From Bacillus sp. Marseille-Q3570 (lineage in GTDB: Bacteria; Bacillota; Bacilli; Bacillales; Fictibacillaceae), in NCBI RefSeq assembly GCF_946151055.1, contig NZ_CAMGYZ010000001.1, positions 434,001 to 498,000 of the forward strand: a stretch of 64,000 bases of DNA, given 5' to 3'. Position numbers and translations under genes: made by a program. Position 1 is the stretch's first letter; the number at the start of each line of letters is the position of its first letter. Below, piece by piece: positions 16,544 through 25,999 of this stretch. A model generated the notes under the pieces. The model saw only the letters and a list, made by a program, of their open reading frames with translations, made no database searches and had not been told where the DNA came from.

Positions 16544-17428
16544 TTATAATCGTCTTTGAAATTTGTTCCGAATGATGATCGCGATCGAATTCATTAAGAA
16601 TAGGAGCATCAATAGTACAACAATAGCTCCTGCGGCTAAATTCGCATATTCATCGACAAGCGCAGAATCGATCGTCCAATAATATATTTGCAACGGCATA
16701 ACAGTGAACTTATCGAAAACACTGTCTGGGAAAGGAATAAGTAGTGCTGGTATTCCTAACACAACAAGTGGAGCTGTCTCTCCTATGGCACGGGAAAGAG
16801 ATAAGATTACCCCTGTTAAAATTCCCGGCAGTGATGCAGGTAAAACAACATTTTTCACTGTTTGCCATTTGGTGGCCCCCATACCGTATGAAGCCTCTCT
16901 TAAATATTGTGGGACAGCACGGATTGACTCCTGACTTGCAACTACGACGATCGGTAGGACTAGAAGTGACATCGTAAGGCCACCTGCTAAGACTATACTT
17001 CCTAAATCAAAGCCCTTAACAAAGACAGTGAGGCCTAAAAGACCGAATACAATCGAAGGAACTCCAGCCAAATTCGCAATATTCGTTTGTATGAGTGATT
17101 GAATACGTCCTTTTTTGGCGTATTCTTCTAAATAAATTGCGGTTCCGACGCCAAGGAACATGGTTAATGGGGCAACCACCAACATTAACCAGAATGAACC
17201 TAAAAGTGGTCCCATCACTCCGGCATTTTCAGCGAAGGTTGACAATTTGCCTGTTAAAAACTGCAAATCGATCGCTTGAATCCCTTGTGAAAACACTCGA
17301 TAAATTAAAACAACCAGTACTACAAGACCGAACATTGTTGAAAGGAAGAACAACGATTTGAATAATTTATTAGTAGCAAGTCTGAAGTTCATCCGATTCT
17401 GTACTTGCTTCGTGTCAACGTATTTCAT
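16544..17428 (-). CDS. pstA: phosphate ABC transporter permease PstA
   Basis: Six membrane spans with the ABC inner membrane motif (the EAA loop REASYGMGATKWQTVKNVVLP at about residue 180) identify PstA. The start is placed at ATG 17428 (MKYVDTKQ), 10 bp beyond GGGAGG; the TTG two codons earlier is only four bases from it. The gene is 2 bp after the pstC stop, so translation is probably coupled. It forms the heterodimeric channel with PstC. Confidence 0.94.
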   Translation of the reverse strand: MKYVDTKQVQNRMNFRLATNKLFKSLFFLSTMFGLVVLVVLIYRVFSQGIQAIDLQFLTGKLSTFAENAGVMGPLLGSFWLMLVVAPLTMFLGVGTAIYLEEYAKKGRIQSLIQTNIANLAGVPSIVFGLLGLTVFVKGFDLGSIVLAGGLTMSLLVLPIVVVASQESIRAVPQYLREASYGMGATKWQTVKNVVLPASLPGILTGVILSLSRAIGETAPLVVLGIPALLIPFPDSVFDKFTVMPLQIYYWTIDSALVDEYANLAAGAIVVLLMLLFLMNSIAIIIRNKFQRRL

Positions 17429-17430
17429 AA

Positions 17431-18363
17431 TCAATATTCCTCCCTGAACCTACGAGAAATATACTGTGCAATCAAGTTCATGATCAACGTGAAGACAAAC
17501 AACGTCATCGCAACAGCATATAAACTGTAATATAAAGTCGACCCTGCTGGTGCTTCGCCACCTGTAACTTCTACGATATAAGCTGTCATCGTCTGCATGG
17601 ATTGGGTGATATCAAATGTGAAATTTTTCGAACTACCACTTGCAATCGTTACGATCATCGTCTCCCCAATCGCACGTGAAATGGCGAGGACGAAAGATGC
17701 AACGATACCGGAGATCGCAGCAGGGATGACGATTTTCCATGTAACCTCAAGTCTTGTAGCTCCAAGCGCAAGTGCCCCTTGCCTCATTTCAGATGGTACA
17801 GAACTCATGGCATCTTCTGATAATGATGCGACCATAGGAATGATCATTACTCCCATGACAAGACCCGGACTAAGGATGTTTGTAGGCTCTAATCCAGGAA
17901 TAATTGATCTTAATAAAGGTGTAACAAATGTGAATGCAAAGAAACCATATACGATTGTCGGTATCCCTGCAAGAATTTCCAACAACGGTTTTAATGTTCT
18001 TCTGACTTTATCTGATGCATATTCACTCAAGAATACGGCTGTCATCAAGCCGATTGGTATAGCGACAAACATCGCAATGATTGTTGATATGAGTGTTCCA
18101 GTCAATAATGGCAAGACACCGAATTGGGCATCTGCCCCTAATGGTTTCAACTTCGTTCCAGTAAAGAAATCAAGAAACGGTACTTCTTTGAAAAAAGCGA
18201 TCGTTTCAATCAATAATGTTGATACAATACCTATGGTAGTAAGAATGGATATGATTGCAATTGATAATAACATTTTCGGAATAAGCTTTTCCCAAATTCT
18301 CGTAAAACTCATTGACTGTCGATTTTCTTTAATCATTTCGTTTATATTCAATTTCTTTTCCAT
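17431..18363 (-). CDS. pstC: phosphate ABC transporter permease PstC
   Basis: The 310-residue membrane protein has six spans and the EAA-type loop (EMRQGALALGATRLEVTWKI). It precedes pstA, in the standard order. The ATG has AAAGGGG upstream. A 46-residue N-terminal cytoplasmic-plus-TM part is normal for this branch. A hairpin separates it from pstS. Confidence 0.94.
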   Translation of the reverse strand: MEKKLNINEMIKENRQSMSFTRIWEKLIPKMLLSIAIISILTTIGIVSTLLIETIAFFKEVPFLDFFTGTKLKPLGADAQFGVLPLLTGTLISTIIAMFVAIPIGLMTAVFLSEYASDKVRRTLKPLLEILAGIPTIVYGFFAFTFVTPLLRSIIPGLEPTNILSPGLVMGVMIIPMVASLSEDAMSSVPSEMRQGALALGATRLEVTWKIVIPAAISGIVASFVLAISRAIGETMIVTIASGSSKNFTFDITQSMQTMTAYIVEVTGGEAPAGSTLYYSLYAVAMTLFVFTLIMNLIAQYISRRFREEY

Positions 18364-18428
18364 TTCGGACCCCTTTCACTCTGAACATCTCTATTTAACA
18401 GGGAATTTCAACTAATCACACAAAAAAC

Positions 18429-18475
18429 AATCCAAGAAGATGAGAAGTACAAACGACCCCTCATCTCCCAGGATT
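18429..18475 (-). promoter_or_regulatory. stem-loop between pstS and pstC
   Basis: AATCC/GGATT and AGATGAG/CTCATCT arms enclose a 15-base loop with a small internal bulge. There is no run of T. It is probably an mRNA processing or stabilising structure that raises PstS over the permeases, a feature known from pst operons. Confidence 0.5.
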
Positions 18476-18497
18476 CTCCTGTATAAGTGATAAAAAT

Positions 18498-19451
18498 TTA
18501 TTTTTTCAATTTCTTAAGATCATCAACTGCTTTTTTATACTCTTCATCACTTAATGGAGCAAATCCAGTTTCCTTGGCAGTTTTACCAGCATTCTCCATT
18601 GCGTAGATCGCAAAGTCTAATACTTGCGGCTTTTCTTTAGCTTGATCGACGTTCAAGTATGTGAATACTGGACGAGTGAACGGTCCATAAGGACCTTCTT
18701 CTTTGATTGTTTTAACAGAAGGTTCAACCGGTCCATCACCAAAATCGATTTTTACCGCCTTCACTTTATCACTGTTGCTTTCATAATAACCATAACCAAA
18801 GTATGCAATTGCATTTTTATCTTTTGATACCATGTCTACAAGAGTAGAGTATTCTTGTTGAAGACTTACATCATCTCTCATAGGTTTTTCTCCAAGAATT
18901 TTTTCGTAGAAGAATTCATAAGTTCCGTGGTTTTCATTTGGTCCATAAGCTTTAATTGGTTGATCTGGAAAATCCTTGCGGACATCTGACCATTTTTCTT
19001 TATTTCCGCTAGCGAGGAAAATATCAATAACTTCTTCTTGAGTCAGATCATCGATCCAATCATTTTCTTTATTCACTACGATGGTGATTCCATCCAATGC
19101 AAGCTTCAATTCTTTATAGTTGATTCCAGCTTTTTCAGCTTGAGCTACTTCTTCATCCTTGATTTTACGTGAAGCATTACTCAAGTCAGTTCCGCCGCCT
19201 TCAGCAAGGAACTTTTTAAATCCAGCACTTGAACCGGCTCTTCCTACTTCTACAGAAACGTTTTCTTGTTCATTAACCATATAATTTTCAGCTAATTTAG
19301 CCATCAATGGATATACTGTTCCAGATCCATCGACAACAACGCTTCCTTCCATTTCACTGCCGCTCCCTTCGCCTCCGTTTCCGCAAGCTGTAGCAACGAC
19401 AAGCAATGCTGCAAGCATCATGAAGAATGAGCTTTTTTTGAATGCTTTCAT
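18498..19451 (-). CDS. pstS: phosphate-binding lipoprotein PstS
   Basis: The 317-residue lipoprotein has a signal peptide with lipobox VVATAC (Cys23), then the PBP-like fold with the phosphate-binding segments DGSGTVYP and GRAGSSAGFKKF near residues 42-80, and the SNASRKIKDEE strand. It captures phosphate outside the membrane for PstCAB. The ATG is preceded by AGGGGG. It is the first gene of the operon behind the PHO box. Confidence 0.95.
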   Translation of the reverse strand: MKAFKKSSFFMMLAALLVVATACGNGGEGSGSEMEGSVVVDGSGTVYPLMAKLAENYMVNEQENVSVEVGRAGSSAGFKKFLAEGGGTDLSNASRKIKDEEVAQAEKAGINYKELKLALDGITIVVNKENDWIDDLTQEEVIDIFLASGNKEKWSDVRKDFPDQPIKAYGPNENHGTYEFFYEKILGEKPMRDDVSLQQEYSTLVDMVSKDKNAIAYFGYGYYESNSDKVKAVKIDFGDGPVEPSVKTIKEEGPYGPFTRPVFTYLNVDQAKEKPQVLDFAIYAMENAGKTAKETGFAPLSDEEYKKAVDDLKKLKK

Positions 19452-19544
19452 TTTTGAAATCCCCCTGTTTTTGTTTTATGGGTAAGGTTTTTTAAGAAAA
19501 AAGTATGATTTCTCATAAAACCCTTGGGCATTTGCCCTACATTG

Positions 19545-19601
19545 CATATAGTATCTCCTGCCTATTAAGGATATATAAATTGAATGTTAAGATTTTGTAA
19601 A
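19545..19601 (-). promoter_or_regulatory. PHO box and pst promoter
   Basis: On the minus strand TTTACA, TTAACA, TTTATA and TTAATA at 19601-19596, 19590-19585, 19579-19574 and 19568-19563 are each separated by exactly five bases. This is the tandem TT(A/T/C)ACA-type arrangement to which PhoP dimers bind. TACTAT (19548-19553) or TATATG (19545-19550) follows as a possible -10. The rest of the gap (19452-19544 and 19602-19751) holds the pstS leader with a small GGGCAAATGCCC hairpin and nothing else. Confidence 0.85.
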
Positions 19602-19751
19602 GGTGTGTCGGAATAAGTTGAAACCTTGAGATAAAAGGAAAAGATCGTTCATAATATTCCGCAAACCTCTGTTCATGTTTTATAGAACTGAGATTAAAGA
19701 ATGTTGAACGATCCTTTATTAAAAATATCAATTTATTGTTTTTTTCTATTG

Positions 19752-21785
19752 TTATTCAGATGGGTTATCCTCTGTTTTTTCAATCAGATTTTCCTTGTGC
19801 CCTTCTTGTTTTAGTTCAAAGTAAGCATCTAATATTTGCCGGCCTATTTTGTTATTGATGCCACCCTCTTCAGCATAAGGGCTGACAACGACGAACGCTA
19901 CTTCTGGATTATCATGGGGGGCATATCCGACAAGTGATAATAAGTAAGAATCACCATCGTATTGTGCTGTCCCTGTTTTCCCAGCAGCTTCATATCCTTT
20001 CGTATTTTTAAAGTAAGAACTTGCCGTCCCTTTAGGGGTATTCATGACCATATATAAACCTTGTTGAACCCTTTCAATCCAATCTTGTTTATAATCGACA
20101 CGGTTCAATATTTTAGGTTGAAATTCATAAACCGTATCACCTGGTCGATCTGAGCTTGCAGTTGGTTTGTTTATCTCTTTCAATAGGTGGGGCTGCATCC
20201 TGTATCCTCCATTAGCTATTGTAGAGATATACTGGACCATTTGCATAGGTGTATAAGTATCGAATTGCCCAATACCCATATCCATCAGGTTACCAAGAGC
20301 CTGGGCTCCCCCATTGTAACCATCATCCTCGTACGGGAGATCAATTCCTGTTGGTACCCCAAGTCCGAATTGGTTGAAGTTATAGCGCATCGTATTGAAT
20401 GCTTTCGTACGGTTATTGAATCCTCTTTTATTATCGTAATCGTAACCTGAAATTCTCATTGCGATGCGGAACATGTAAACGTTAGAAGATTGCTGAAGCG
20501 CTTCAAGATCATTTACATATCCCATATTCCGATACGACTTCTTGATAGGTGTACCCGGAAGTTTCAATGGCGTATCATACAATACTGTTCCCGGTTGGAT
20601 GACACCTGTCTTATATCCAGTTAAAACCGTAGCTGCTTTAACTGTGGAACCCATTGGATATTGATTGTATACATTACCAAATGGAGCATCTTTAAACTTT
20701 CCATCTTCTAAAACCTTACCCACCATTGAGTAAATTTCACCCGTTTGAGGGTTGGCCATTACAACGTATGAGCTGTTCAATCGATTATTGGATGTATATT
20801 TGTTTCGAGCATCGAGAATTTCTTTTTCAACTATTTCTTCGACTCTTTTTTGAAGCTCCATATCAATCGTCAGCGTGAGATCATGTCCTCTAGACCCTGT
20901 GTCTTCAATAGGTCTGCCAATCGGATTCCCAGACTTATCTGTAACATAGTTGATTTTTGTCTTCGTGCCTTTGAGAACTGTTTCATATTGTTCCTCAAGA
21001 AAACTGGTCCCAACCAAGTCGTTACGATCGCTACCTTCCAACACATACCCATCTATCAACTCACTAGGAATTTGACCTACCTTACCAAAAATCGATTTAA
21101 GGGTTTGATCGTAGGGATAGTCTCTTTGAGCATCAGGCTTGATATCGATTGTTCCATTGAAATCATCAAGGTGCTCACTGATTACTGCGATTTCTTTTTG
21201 AGGAACATCTACCTTGACACGTTGAGGTGTAAGAGCATATCCCCTTATCATTTCTCGCCAGATTGCCGCGATTTCCTCTTCCTCATCTGTAAGATTCAAC
21301 TGATCAGCTTTTAGACGATCGATAACGAGACGATATTGTTCTTTATCATTCAATTGATCCATTTCTTTCTTCGTCAATAACTTTTCATAGATCTTTAAGG
21401 AGTCTGCTTTATAAGAAAGATAGAAATCTTTTTTATCCCGTTCTGTTAATTTCTCTGTATCCTTATCGATATATTTAGATAATTTTTTTGCTATTTCATA
21501 TATTTCATCTGGTTTCATATTACTTGTCCGTGTGAACGTGATCGAAAACACAGGTTTATTATCTACTACTACACGTCCGTATCGATCATACATCTTCCCA
21601 CGAGGTGCATCCAGTTTTGCAGTTACATTCTCTTGCCTTTCTGCTTCGGCTTTGAACGAATCACCATGGACGATCTGTACGACCCCTAATCTTAGTATCA
21701 AGGCTGTGAACAATAAAAAAACCGCTAAAAACAATATGTTCAAGCGAAAAGGAACGTGGCTTCTCTTTTTCTTCTTCGCCTCCAT
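19752..21785 (-). CDS. pbpA: class B penicillin-binding protein PBP2a-type transpeptidase
   Basis: This 677-residue protein makes peptide cross-links of the lateral wall during elongation. It has an N-terminal anchor (about 13-35), a pedestal domain with the RGKMYDRYGRVV segment, and a transpeptidase domain with the active site S380-T-V-K383, the SxN at S433-N435, and K603-T-G-T. The length and the position upstream of pstS match B. subtilis pbpA (yqgF). It is transcribed toward pstS, with no clear terminator in the 300-bp gap. Confidence 0.94.
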   Translation of the reverse strand: MEAKKKKRSHVPFRLNILFLAVFLLFTALILRLGVVQIVHGDSFKAEAERQENVTAKLDAPRGKMYDRYGRVVVDNKPVFSITFTRTSNMKPDEIYEIAKKLSKYIDKDTEKLTERDKKDFYLSYKADSLKIYEKLLTKKEMDQLNDKEQYRLVIDRLKADQLNLTDEEEEIAAIWREMIRGYALTPQRVKVDVPQKEIAVISEHLDDFNGTIDIKPDAQRDYPYDQTLKSIFGKVGQIPSELIDGYVLEGSDRNDLVGTSFLEEQYETVLKGTKTKINYVTDKSGNPIGRPIEDTGSRGHDLTLTIDMELQKRVEEIVEKEILDARNKYTSNNRLNSSYVVMANPQTGEIYSMVGKVLEDGKFKDAPFGNVYNQYPMGSTVKAATVLTGYKTGVIQPGTVLYDTPLKLPGTPIKKSYRNMGYVNDLEALQQSSNVYMFRIAMRISGYDYDNKRGFNNRTKAFNTMRYNFNQFGLGVPTGIDLPYEDDGYNGGAQALGNLMDMGIGQFDTYTPMQMVQYISTIANGGYRMQPHLLKEINKPTASSDRPGDTVYEFQPKILNRVDYKQDWIERVQQGLYMVMNTPKGTASSYFKNTKGYEAAGKTGTAQYDGDSYLLSLVGYAPHDNPEVAFVVVSPYAEEGGINNKIGRQILDAYFELKQEGHKENLIEKTEDNPSE

Positions 21786-21892
21786 ATCCTCTCTCCTTTA
21801 ATATGTAAAATAGACACCTGGATAAGGTGCCTTTTTATGACATTAATCGCCATTATATTGTATCGCAGTTCTATTTTAAAAAAAAGAATAAC

Positions 21893-23155
21893 TTATACAT
21901 TCGAACCGTTTTCGTTCGATAGTACGACTGTTTCCTCTGGAACAGGAGCCAATCTGACTTTCCGGACACAGAAATAGATGAGTGTATGGCCGATTCCGAT
22001 GATCGGCAGTAAATATGGTATGCTTTTTTGCTCATCAAACAGTGTAATCGCAAGTATGAATAACACGATGGAAGTGATCCTTCCGTAATTTAGATAAAGC
22101 TCTCGAACAACAATATACTCGATGCGCATTTCTCTTGCGTTCCAACTTCTACCTATCACATCATATGTCAAAGATACATACGGTACAAGGAGTATGGGAT
22201 ACGCAATTGATATGATCACACCATACATCAACAGCTTCGCAAAGGTCAATTCGAATACGATCAAAACTAATGCGGCATACAAGATGATACCGCCTACTAA
22301 CATCGCTTTTTTTCGTTGCGCTGTTTTTATATAGCGGGTAGCTACATAATAAGCTATAAATGATACGGCAGAGTTGATCAACCCATAGGTACCCAGGGCC
22401 AGTTCGCTGTTCGTGGCAATGAATACCCAGACAACGATTACAAATATAAAGGTCCCTTCCCGTAATCCCTGAAAAAAATGAGCGTATAATATCCGATTCC
22501 AGTTCGGATTTTTTTTACGTTCTTTGATGATCCTTACGAAGGAGAAAATTCCTTTTGCTGTTCGACGGTTCAGCATGAAACTCATTATGACTGCAGCAAA
22601 AAACAAAATCAACGAGATCGCGAAGATTGTTTTATAACCAATCAATTTATCCATCTTTGTAATGATCCAACCGGCTAAAAATGGTCCTACCATTCCCGCA
22701 AAGGATGTAAGGAGCCCTAAAAATCCATTAAAAAAATCTCTTGTATCAGGCTCTGTGATTTCGAAAGTCAGAACATTGAACGCAAGCCAATAAAACCCCA
22801 TCCCAATCCCGAGCAAACCGCCAAGAAGAACGAGCAATTGTTCTGCCTGTGCACCCAATAACAAGACGGTTAAGTAAAATATCGACAAACTGATAACTCC
22901 TAATCGTAACACAATGACACGATCGATCCGCTTAGCTAACCGTCCAGCGAATATGAATGTGATGGGTTGGAATATGACAATGGATAAATTGTAGATCGCA
23001 ATATCGATGAATTCACCTGATTGTTTCCATAAGAAAACATTGACGAATGTATTGGATAAAGCGATGCTCAGTGCATATAATCCTCCGATGATCAAGAGGA
23101 TCATCAGGTCTTTTGTTACTTCAATGTTTCCGATCATTTTTTGCAATGCCTTCAT
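21893..23155 (-). CDS. yqgE: MFS transporter, YqgE-type
   Basis: This 420-residue protein has 12 predicted spans and an MFS loop (RLAKRIDR at about residue 85). I chose ATG 23155 (MKALQK), which has AAAGGGGAG nine bases upstream; the longer reading to 23206 starts at GTG without a site. Position between pbpA and sodA agrees with B. subtilis yqgE. The substrate is not known. The family is clear, the specificity is not. Confidence 0.85.
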   Translation of the reverse strand: MKALQKMIGNIEVTKDLMILLIIGGLYALSIALSNTFVNVFLWKQSGEFIDIAIYNLSIVIFQPITFIFAGRLAKRIDRVIVLRLGVISLSIFYLTVLLLGAQAEQLLVLLGGLLGIGMGFYWLAFNVLTFEITEPDTRDFFNGFLGLLTSFAGMVGPFLAGWIITKMDKLIGYKTIFAISLILFFAAVIMSFMLNRRTAKGIFSFVRIIKERKKNPNWNRILYAHFFQGLREGTFIFVIVVWVFIATNSELALGTYGLINSAVSFIAYYVATRYIKTAQRKKAMLVGGIILYAALVLIVFELTFAKLLMYGVIISIAYPILLVPYVSLTYDVIGRSWNAREMRIEYIVVRELYLNYGRITSIVLFILAITLFDEQKSIPYLLPIIGIGHTLIYFCVRKVRLAPVPEETVVLSNENGSNV

Positions 23156-23275
23156 AAGAAACGACTCCCCTTTACTCACAACCCTAGTTTTCCTTAAACC
23201 CATCACGTTATTCTCAATAAAGTATTTGGGTTAATTCGGAAAAGCTCCGTGTAATCGTCTGGATCACTGGAAAAA

Positions 23276-23611
23276 ATGAGTGAAAAGGAGTGGAGAAAAA
23301 TATACGAATATTTGATTTTCGGTTCAAATGGATATGATCATTTAGAAGATCTACAGCAAATGATAACGGAAATAGTTAGAGACTATAGTGGAAAGATAAA
23401 CTGTGATTTATCTGAACAACAATCAGTGCGGGAAGTTGTGTACCAGGTCGGAAATGAAACAATTGTGGTTTTCAATACCGGTAGTCAATTTGTAGTTACA
23501 ACAAATGAGGATTATGAAGATGGGAATGGATTGTTGGATTCCGTTATTGAAGGGTTTTTGAAGAAGAATCATCAGATCAAACTCGTTCATTTGTCCAATG
23601 TTTTACGTTGA
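23276..23611 (+). CDS. small soluble protein of unknown function
   Basis: A 111-residue reading frame with no membrane span or cysteine pair. It starts MSEKEWRKIYEYLIFGSNGYDHLEDLQQ. There is a two-segment layout: helical N-terminus, then beta-like VVYQVGNETIVVFNTGSQFV. The ribosome binding site before ATG 23276 is weak. Nothing like it is in the B. subtilis equivalent position, so it looks like an insertion in this lineage. It could be a real small gene or a decayed one. Confidence 0.5.
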   Translation: MSEKEWRKIYEYLIFGSNGYDHLEDLQQMITEIVRDYSGKINCDLSEQQSVREVVYQVGNETIVVFNTGSQFVVTTNEDYEDGNGLLDSVIEGFLKKNHQIKLVHLSNVLR

Positions 23612-23623
23612 GAAGAGATTAGT

Positions 23624-23692
23624 GAAATAATGAAAATCTGGCAAAGCCAAGCCTTTGGCGGAGGGTGAGCTATAGTTGCGCTTATAATGAAG
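23624..23692 (+). repeat. truncated REP2 copy fused to REP1 copy C
   Basis: GGCAAAGCCAAGCCTTTGGC and TAGTTGCGCTTATAATGAAG match REP2, but the element stops before its hairpin and runs straight into the REP1 end (TGCTGGGACAAATG). Confidence 0.65.
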
Positions 23693-23973
23693 ATGCTGGG
23701 ACAAATGAACTTTGTTCAATAGAAAACCCGAACAATTTGTCCGGGTTTTCTTCAGTGGTAATAAATGAAGGTTCCGCTTCGTCAACATCCTTCGCTTTCC
23801 GCGGGCACGACCTCAGCCTCCTCAGAAAGCACAAATCGCTTTCTTGCGGGGTCTTCGACTCGTGCTGTTCCCGCAGGAGTCTACGGATGTTGTCTACGCT
23901 TTTCGTCTTTCATTTTCTCCAATCTATTTTATTTTTCGTCTTTTCTGTTGGCAGTTATAGTTTGTCCCAGCCT
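23691..23973. repeat. REP1 copy C
   Basis: Ends with TTTGTCCCAGCCTG and shares the inner GAAAACCCG/CGGGTTTTC hairpin and the GCGGG arms with copies A and B. It is in the 428-bp gap between the unknown gene (stop 23611) and the sodA terminator, and it is the longest of the three after copy A. Confidence 0.85.
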
Positions 23974-23990
23974 GTTTAAATGAAATGTAA

Positions 23991-24030
23991 ACACCCCGTC
24001 TGGTTAATTGCCCAGAACGGGGTGCTTTTT
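23991..24030 (-). terminator. sodA terminator
   Basis: Stem of about 9 bp (CACCCCGTT-type arms CACCCCGT/ACGGGGTG) with an 18-base loop and T run on the plus side; the T-rich tail on the minus side is weaker. It ends 10 bp from the sodA stop. Confidence 0.7.
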
Positions 24031-24039
24031 AATGAAAAT

Positions 24040-24651
24040 TTACTTAGCTTCTTGGTAACGTTTTTCAACTTCGTCCCAGTTAACAACATTCCAGAAGGCT
24101 GAAATGTAGTCTGGACGACGGTTTTGATAGTTAAGGTAGTAAGCATGCTCCCAAACATCAAGACCCAGTACAGGAGTTTTTCCATCCATTAAAGGAGTGT
24201 CCTGATTTGGAGTACTTGTTACTTCAAGCTCACCGTTATTTACTACTAGCCATGCCCAGCCTGATCCAAAACGGCCAGCTGCAGCAGCTGCAAATTCTTC
24301 TTGGAACTTTTCGAAGCTTCCGAATTTAGAATTGATCGCATCCGCTACTTCGCCTTTAGGAGCTCCCCCACCGTTCGGGCTTAACATTTGCCAGAACATT
24401 GTGTGGTTGGCGTGTCCTCCACCATTGTTACGTACAGCTGTACGGATGTTTTCTGGTACAGCGTCCAAGTTGCTGACAAGAGCATTGATGCCTTTGTCTT
24501 GAAGATCTGCATGTTCTTCAAGTGCAGCATTCAGCTTAGTAACGTAAGTGTTGTGGTGTTTACCGTGGTGGATTTTCATTGTTTCTTCGTCGATGTGTGG
24601 TTCTAAAGCATTGAACTCATATGGTAGTGCAGGTAGTTCGTGTTTTGCCAA
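24040..24651 (-). CDS. sodA: manganese/iron superoxide dismutase
   Basis: The enzyme disproportionates superoxide in the cytosol. The start is a TTG at 24651 ([13 protein letters not shown]), with AAAGGAGGAGATTCAA placing the ribosome binding site eight bases upstream; the longer frame to 24690 is not supported. Metal ligands H28 (MKIHHGKHH), H83 ([10 protein letters not shown]) and the DVWEHAYY segment (Asp and His) are present. The length of 203 residues is typical. Mn is the usual metal in this family; the sequence does not exclude Fe. Confidence 0.95.
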   Translation of the reverse strand: MAKHELPALPYEFNALEPHIDEETMKIHHGKHHNTYVTKLNAALEEHADLQDKGINALVSNLDAVPENIRTAVRNNGGGHANHTMFWQMLSPNGGGAPKGEVADAINSKFGSFEKFQEEFAAAAAGRFGSGWAWLVVNNGELEVTSTPNQDTPLMDGKTPVLGLDVWEHAYYLNYQNRRPDYISAFWNVVNWDEVEKRYQEAK

Positions 24652-24711
24652 TTGAATCTCCTCCTTTAAGTAATATGTAGTCCCAAGCACGTTTACTGTG
24701 CCTTTATACTT

Positions 24712-24740
24712 ACAATATCAAAATTACCCAGTGGATTCAA
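24712..24740 (-). promoter_or_regulatory. sodA promoter
   Basis: TTGAAT (24735-24740) and TATTGT (24712-24717) on the minus strand with a 17-bp spacer, about 60 bp before the start codon. Confidence 0.6.
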
Positions 24741-24822
24741 TTTTAAAACACTGTATAGGATGGGATAGGCTATTTCAACGTCAAAAACCATTCTAGGCGA
24801 GACTTTTTGAGGTAGTAATTTT

Positions 24823-24942
24823 CAAAAACTACAAAAATCAGAGGAAAATTTCAAAAATTTGAAATTAACGACAAAAATGAAGGGAAGAACTACAAAAACA
24901 AATAAATAACTACAGAAATACAAAAATAACTACAAAAATAAA
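24823..24942. repeat. A-rich degenerate repeats (AACTACAAAAAT)
   Basis: The motif AACTACAAAAAT or a close variant occurs five times (about 24826, 24867, 24888, 24907, 24927) in the 321-bp gap between sodA and the tRNA-Phe terminator. The sequence is nearly free of G on this strand. It does not code for protein in either strand that I accept. Confidence 0.6.
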
Positions 24943-24943
24943 A

Positions 24944-24967
24944 AAACTCCTTAATCACAAGAAGTTT
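24944..24967 (-). terminator. terminator of the tRNA operon
   Basis: On the minus strand AACTTCTT/AAGGAGTT (one G-T pair) with a six-base loop and seven Ts, six bases after the CCA of tRNA-Phe. Confidence 0.65.
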
Positions 24968-24972
24968 AAAGA

Positions 24973-25048
<76 letters not shown>

Positions 25049-25085
25049 ATATGTAGTTATGTTGTCCATCGGTTTCGTTACTTTT

Positions 25086-25181
25086 TCGACGTTGTGCAAT
25101 GAACTTAATTTGTTTGCACCCTCCAGGCACTCCATATGTTCAGAAAGTATGATTAATCGACGTTGTGCAATGAACTTAATT

Positions 25182-25183
<2 letters not shown>
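25086..25183. repeat. 27-bp perfect direct repeat around the 3' end of tRNA-fMet
   Basis: The 27-bp segment at 25157-25183 recurs exactly at 25086-25112, 71 bp away. On the minus strand it starts in the last bases of the fMet gene (...CAACCA) and the second copy also starts with a nearly matching GCAAACA. It looks like the 3' end of fMet plus its downstream flank copied. A tRNA-Asp often follows fMet in Bacillus but is missing in this 133-bp spacer. Confidence 0.85.
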
Positions 25184-25494
<311 letters not shown>

Positions 25495-25519
25495 GATATT
25501 CTATGTTATAAAATAAAAA

Positions 25520-25612
25520 TGGAGGAGGTAGAGGGATTCGAACCCCCGCGGGCTGTTACACCCCTGGCGGTTTTCAAGACCGCTCCCTTCAGCCAGACTT
25601 GGGTATACCTCC
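25520..25612 (-). tRNA. tRNA-Ser (TGA)
   Basis: 93 nt with the long variable arm of class II tRNAs, acceptor GGAGGTA/TACCTCC, CCA encoded and anticodon TGA (GTCTTGAAAACC loop). The discriminator base would be T, where most Ser tRNAs have G; worth checking as an oddity. Confidence 0.9.
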
Positions 25613-25622
25613 GTTGGTTAAG

Positions 25623-25699
<77 letters not shown>

Positions 25700-25730
25700 A
25701 AAGGATTATGTACTTGTAAAGATGGGTTGA

Positions 25731-25807
25731 TGGGGCGGCTGATGGGAATTGAACCCACGAATGCCGGAACCACAATCCGGTGCGTTAACCACTTCGCCAC
25801 AACCGCC
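25731..25807 (-). tRNA. tRNA-His (GTG)
   Basis: 77 nt with the extra G at the 5' end as in all His tRNAs, loop GGATTGTGGTTCC with anticodon GTG, CCA encoded. Confidence 0.95.
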
Positions 25808-25823
25808 ATGCGAATTTATTAAA

Positions 25824-25900
25824 TGGTAGCGGCGGAGGGGATCGAACCCCCGACCTCACGGGTATGAACCGTACGCTCTAGCCAGCTGAGCTACACCGCC
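25824..25900 (-). tRNA. elongator tRNA-Met (CAT)
   Basis: 77 nt, acceptor GGCGGTG/CGCCGCT region, loop GGTTCATACCC, CCA encoded. It has the shape of the Bacillus elongator Met gene. Confidence 0.93.
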
Positions 25901-25901
25901 A

Positions 25902-25976
25902 TGGCTCCACAGGCAGGACTCGAACCTGCGACCGATCGGTTAACAGCCGATAGCTCTACCACTGAGCTACTGTGGA
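25902..25976 (-). tRNA. tRNA-Asn (GTT)
   Basis: 75 nt, acceptor TCCACAG, loop GGCTGTTAACC with anticodon GTT, CCA encoded. It is the first gene of the tRNA operon. Confidence 0.95.
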
Positions 25977-25999
25977 ATAATAATTTAACGACAAGATTT

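Noticed and set aside
17597-18415. 272-codon plus-strand ORF opposite pstC
   Set aside because: Antisense shadow of a clear permease gene with no matching motif or ribosome binding site.
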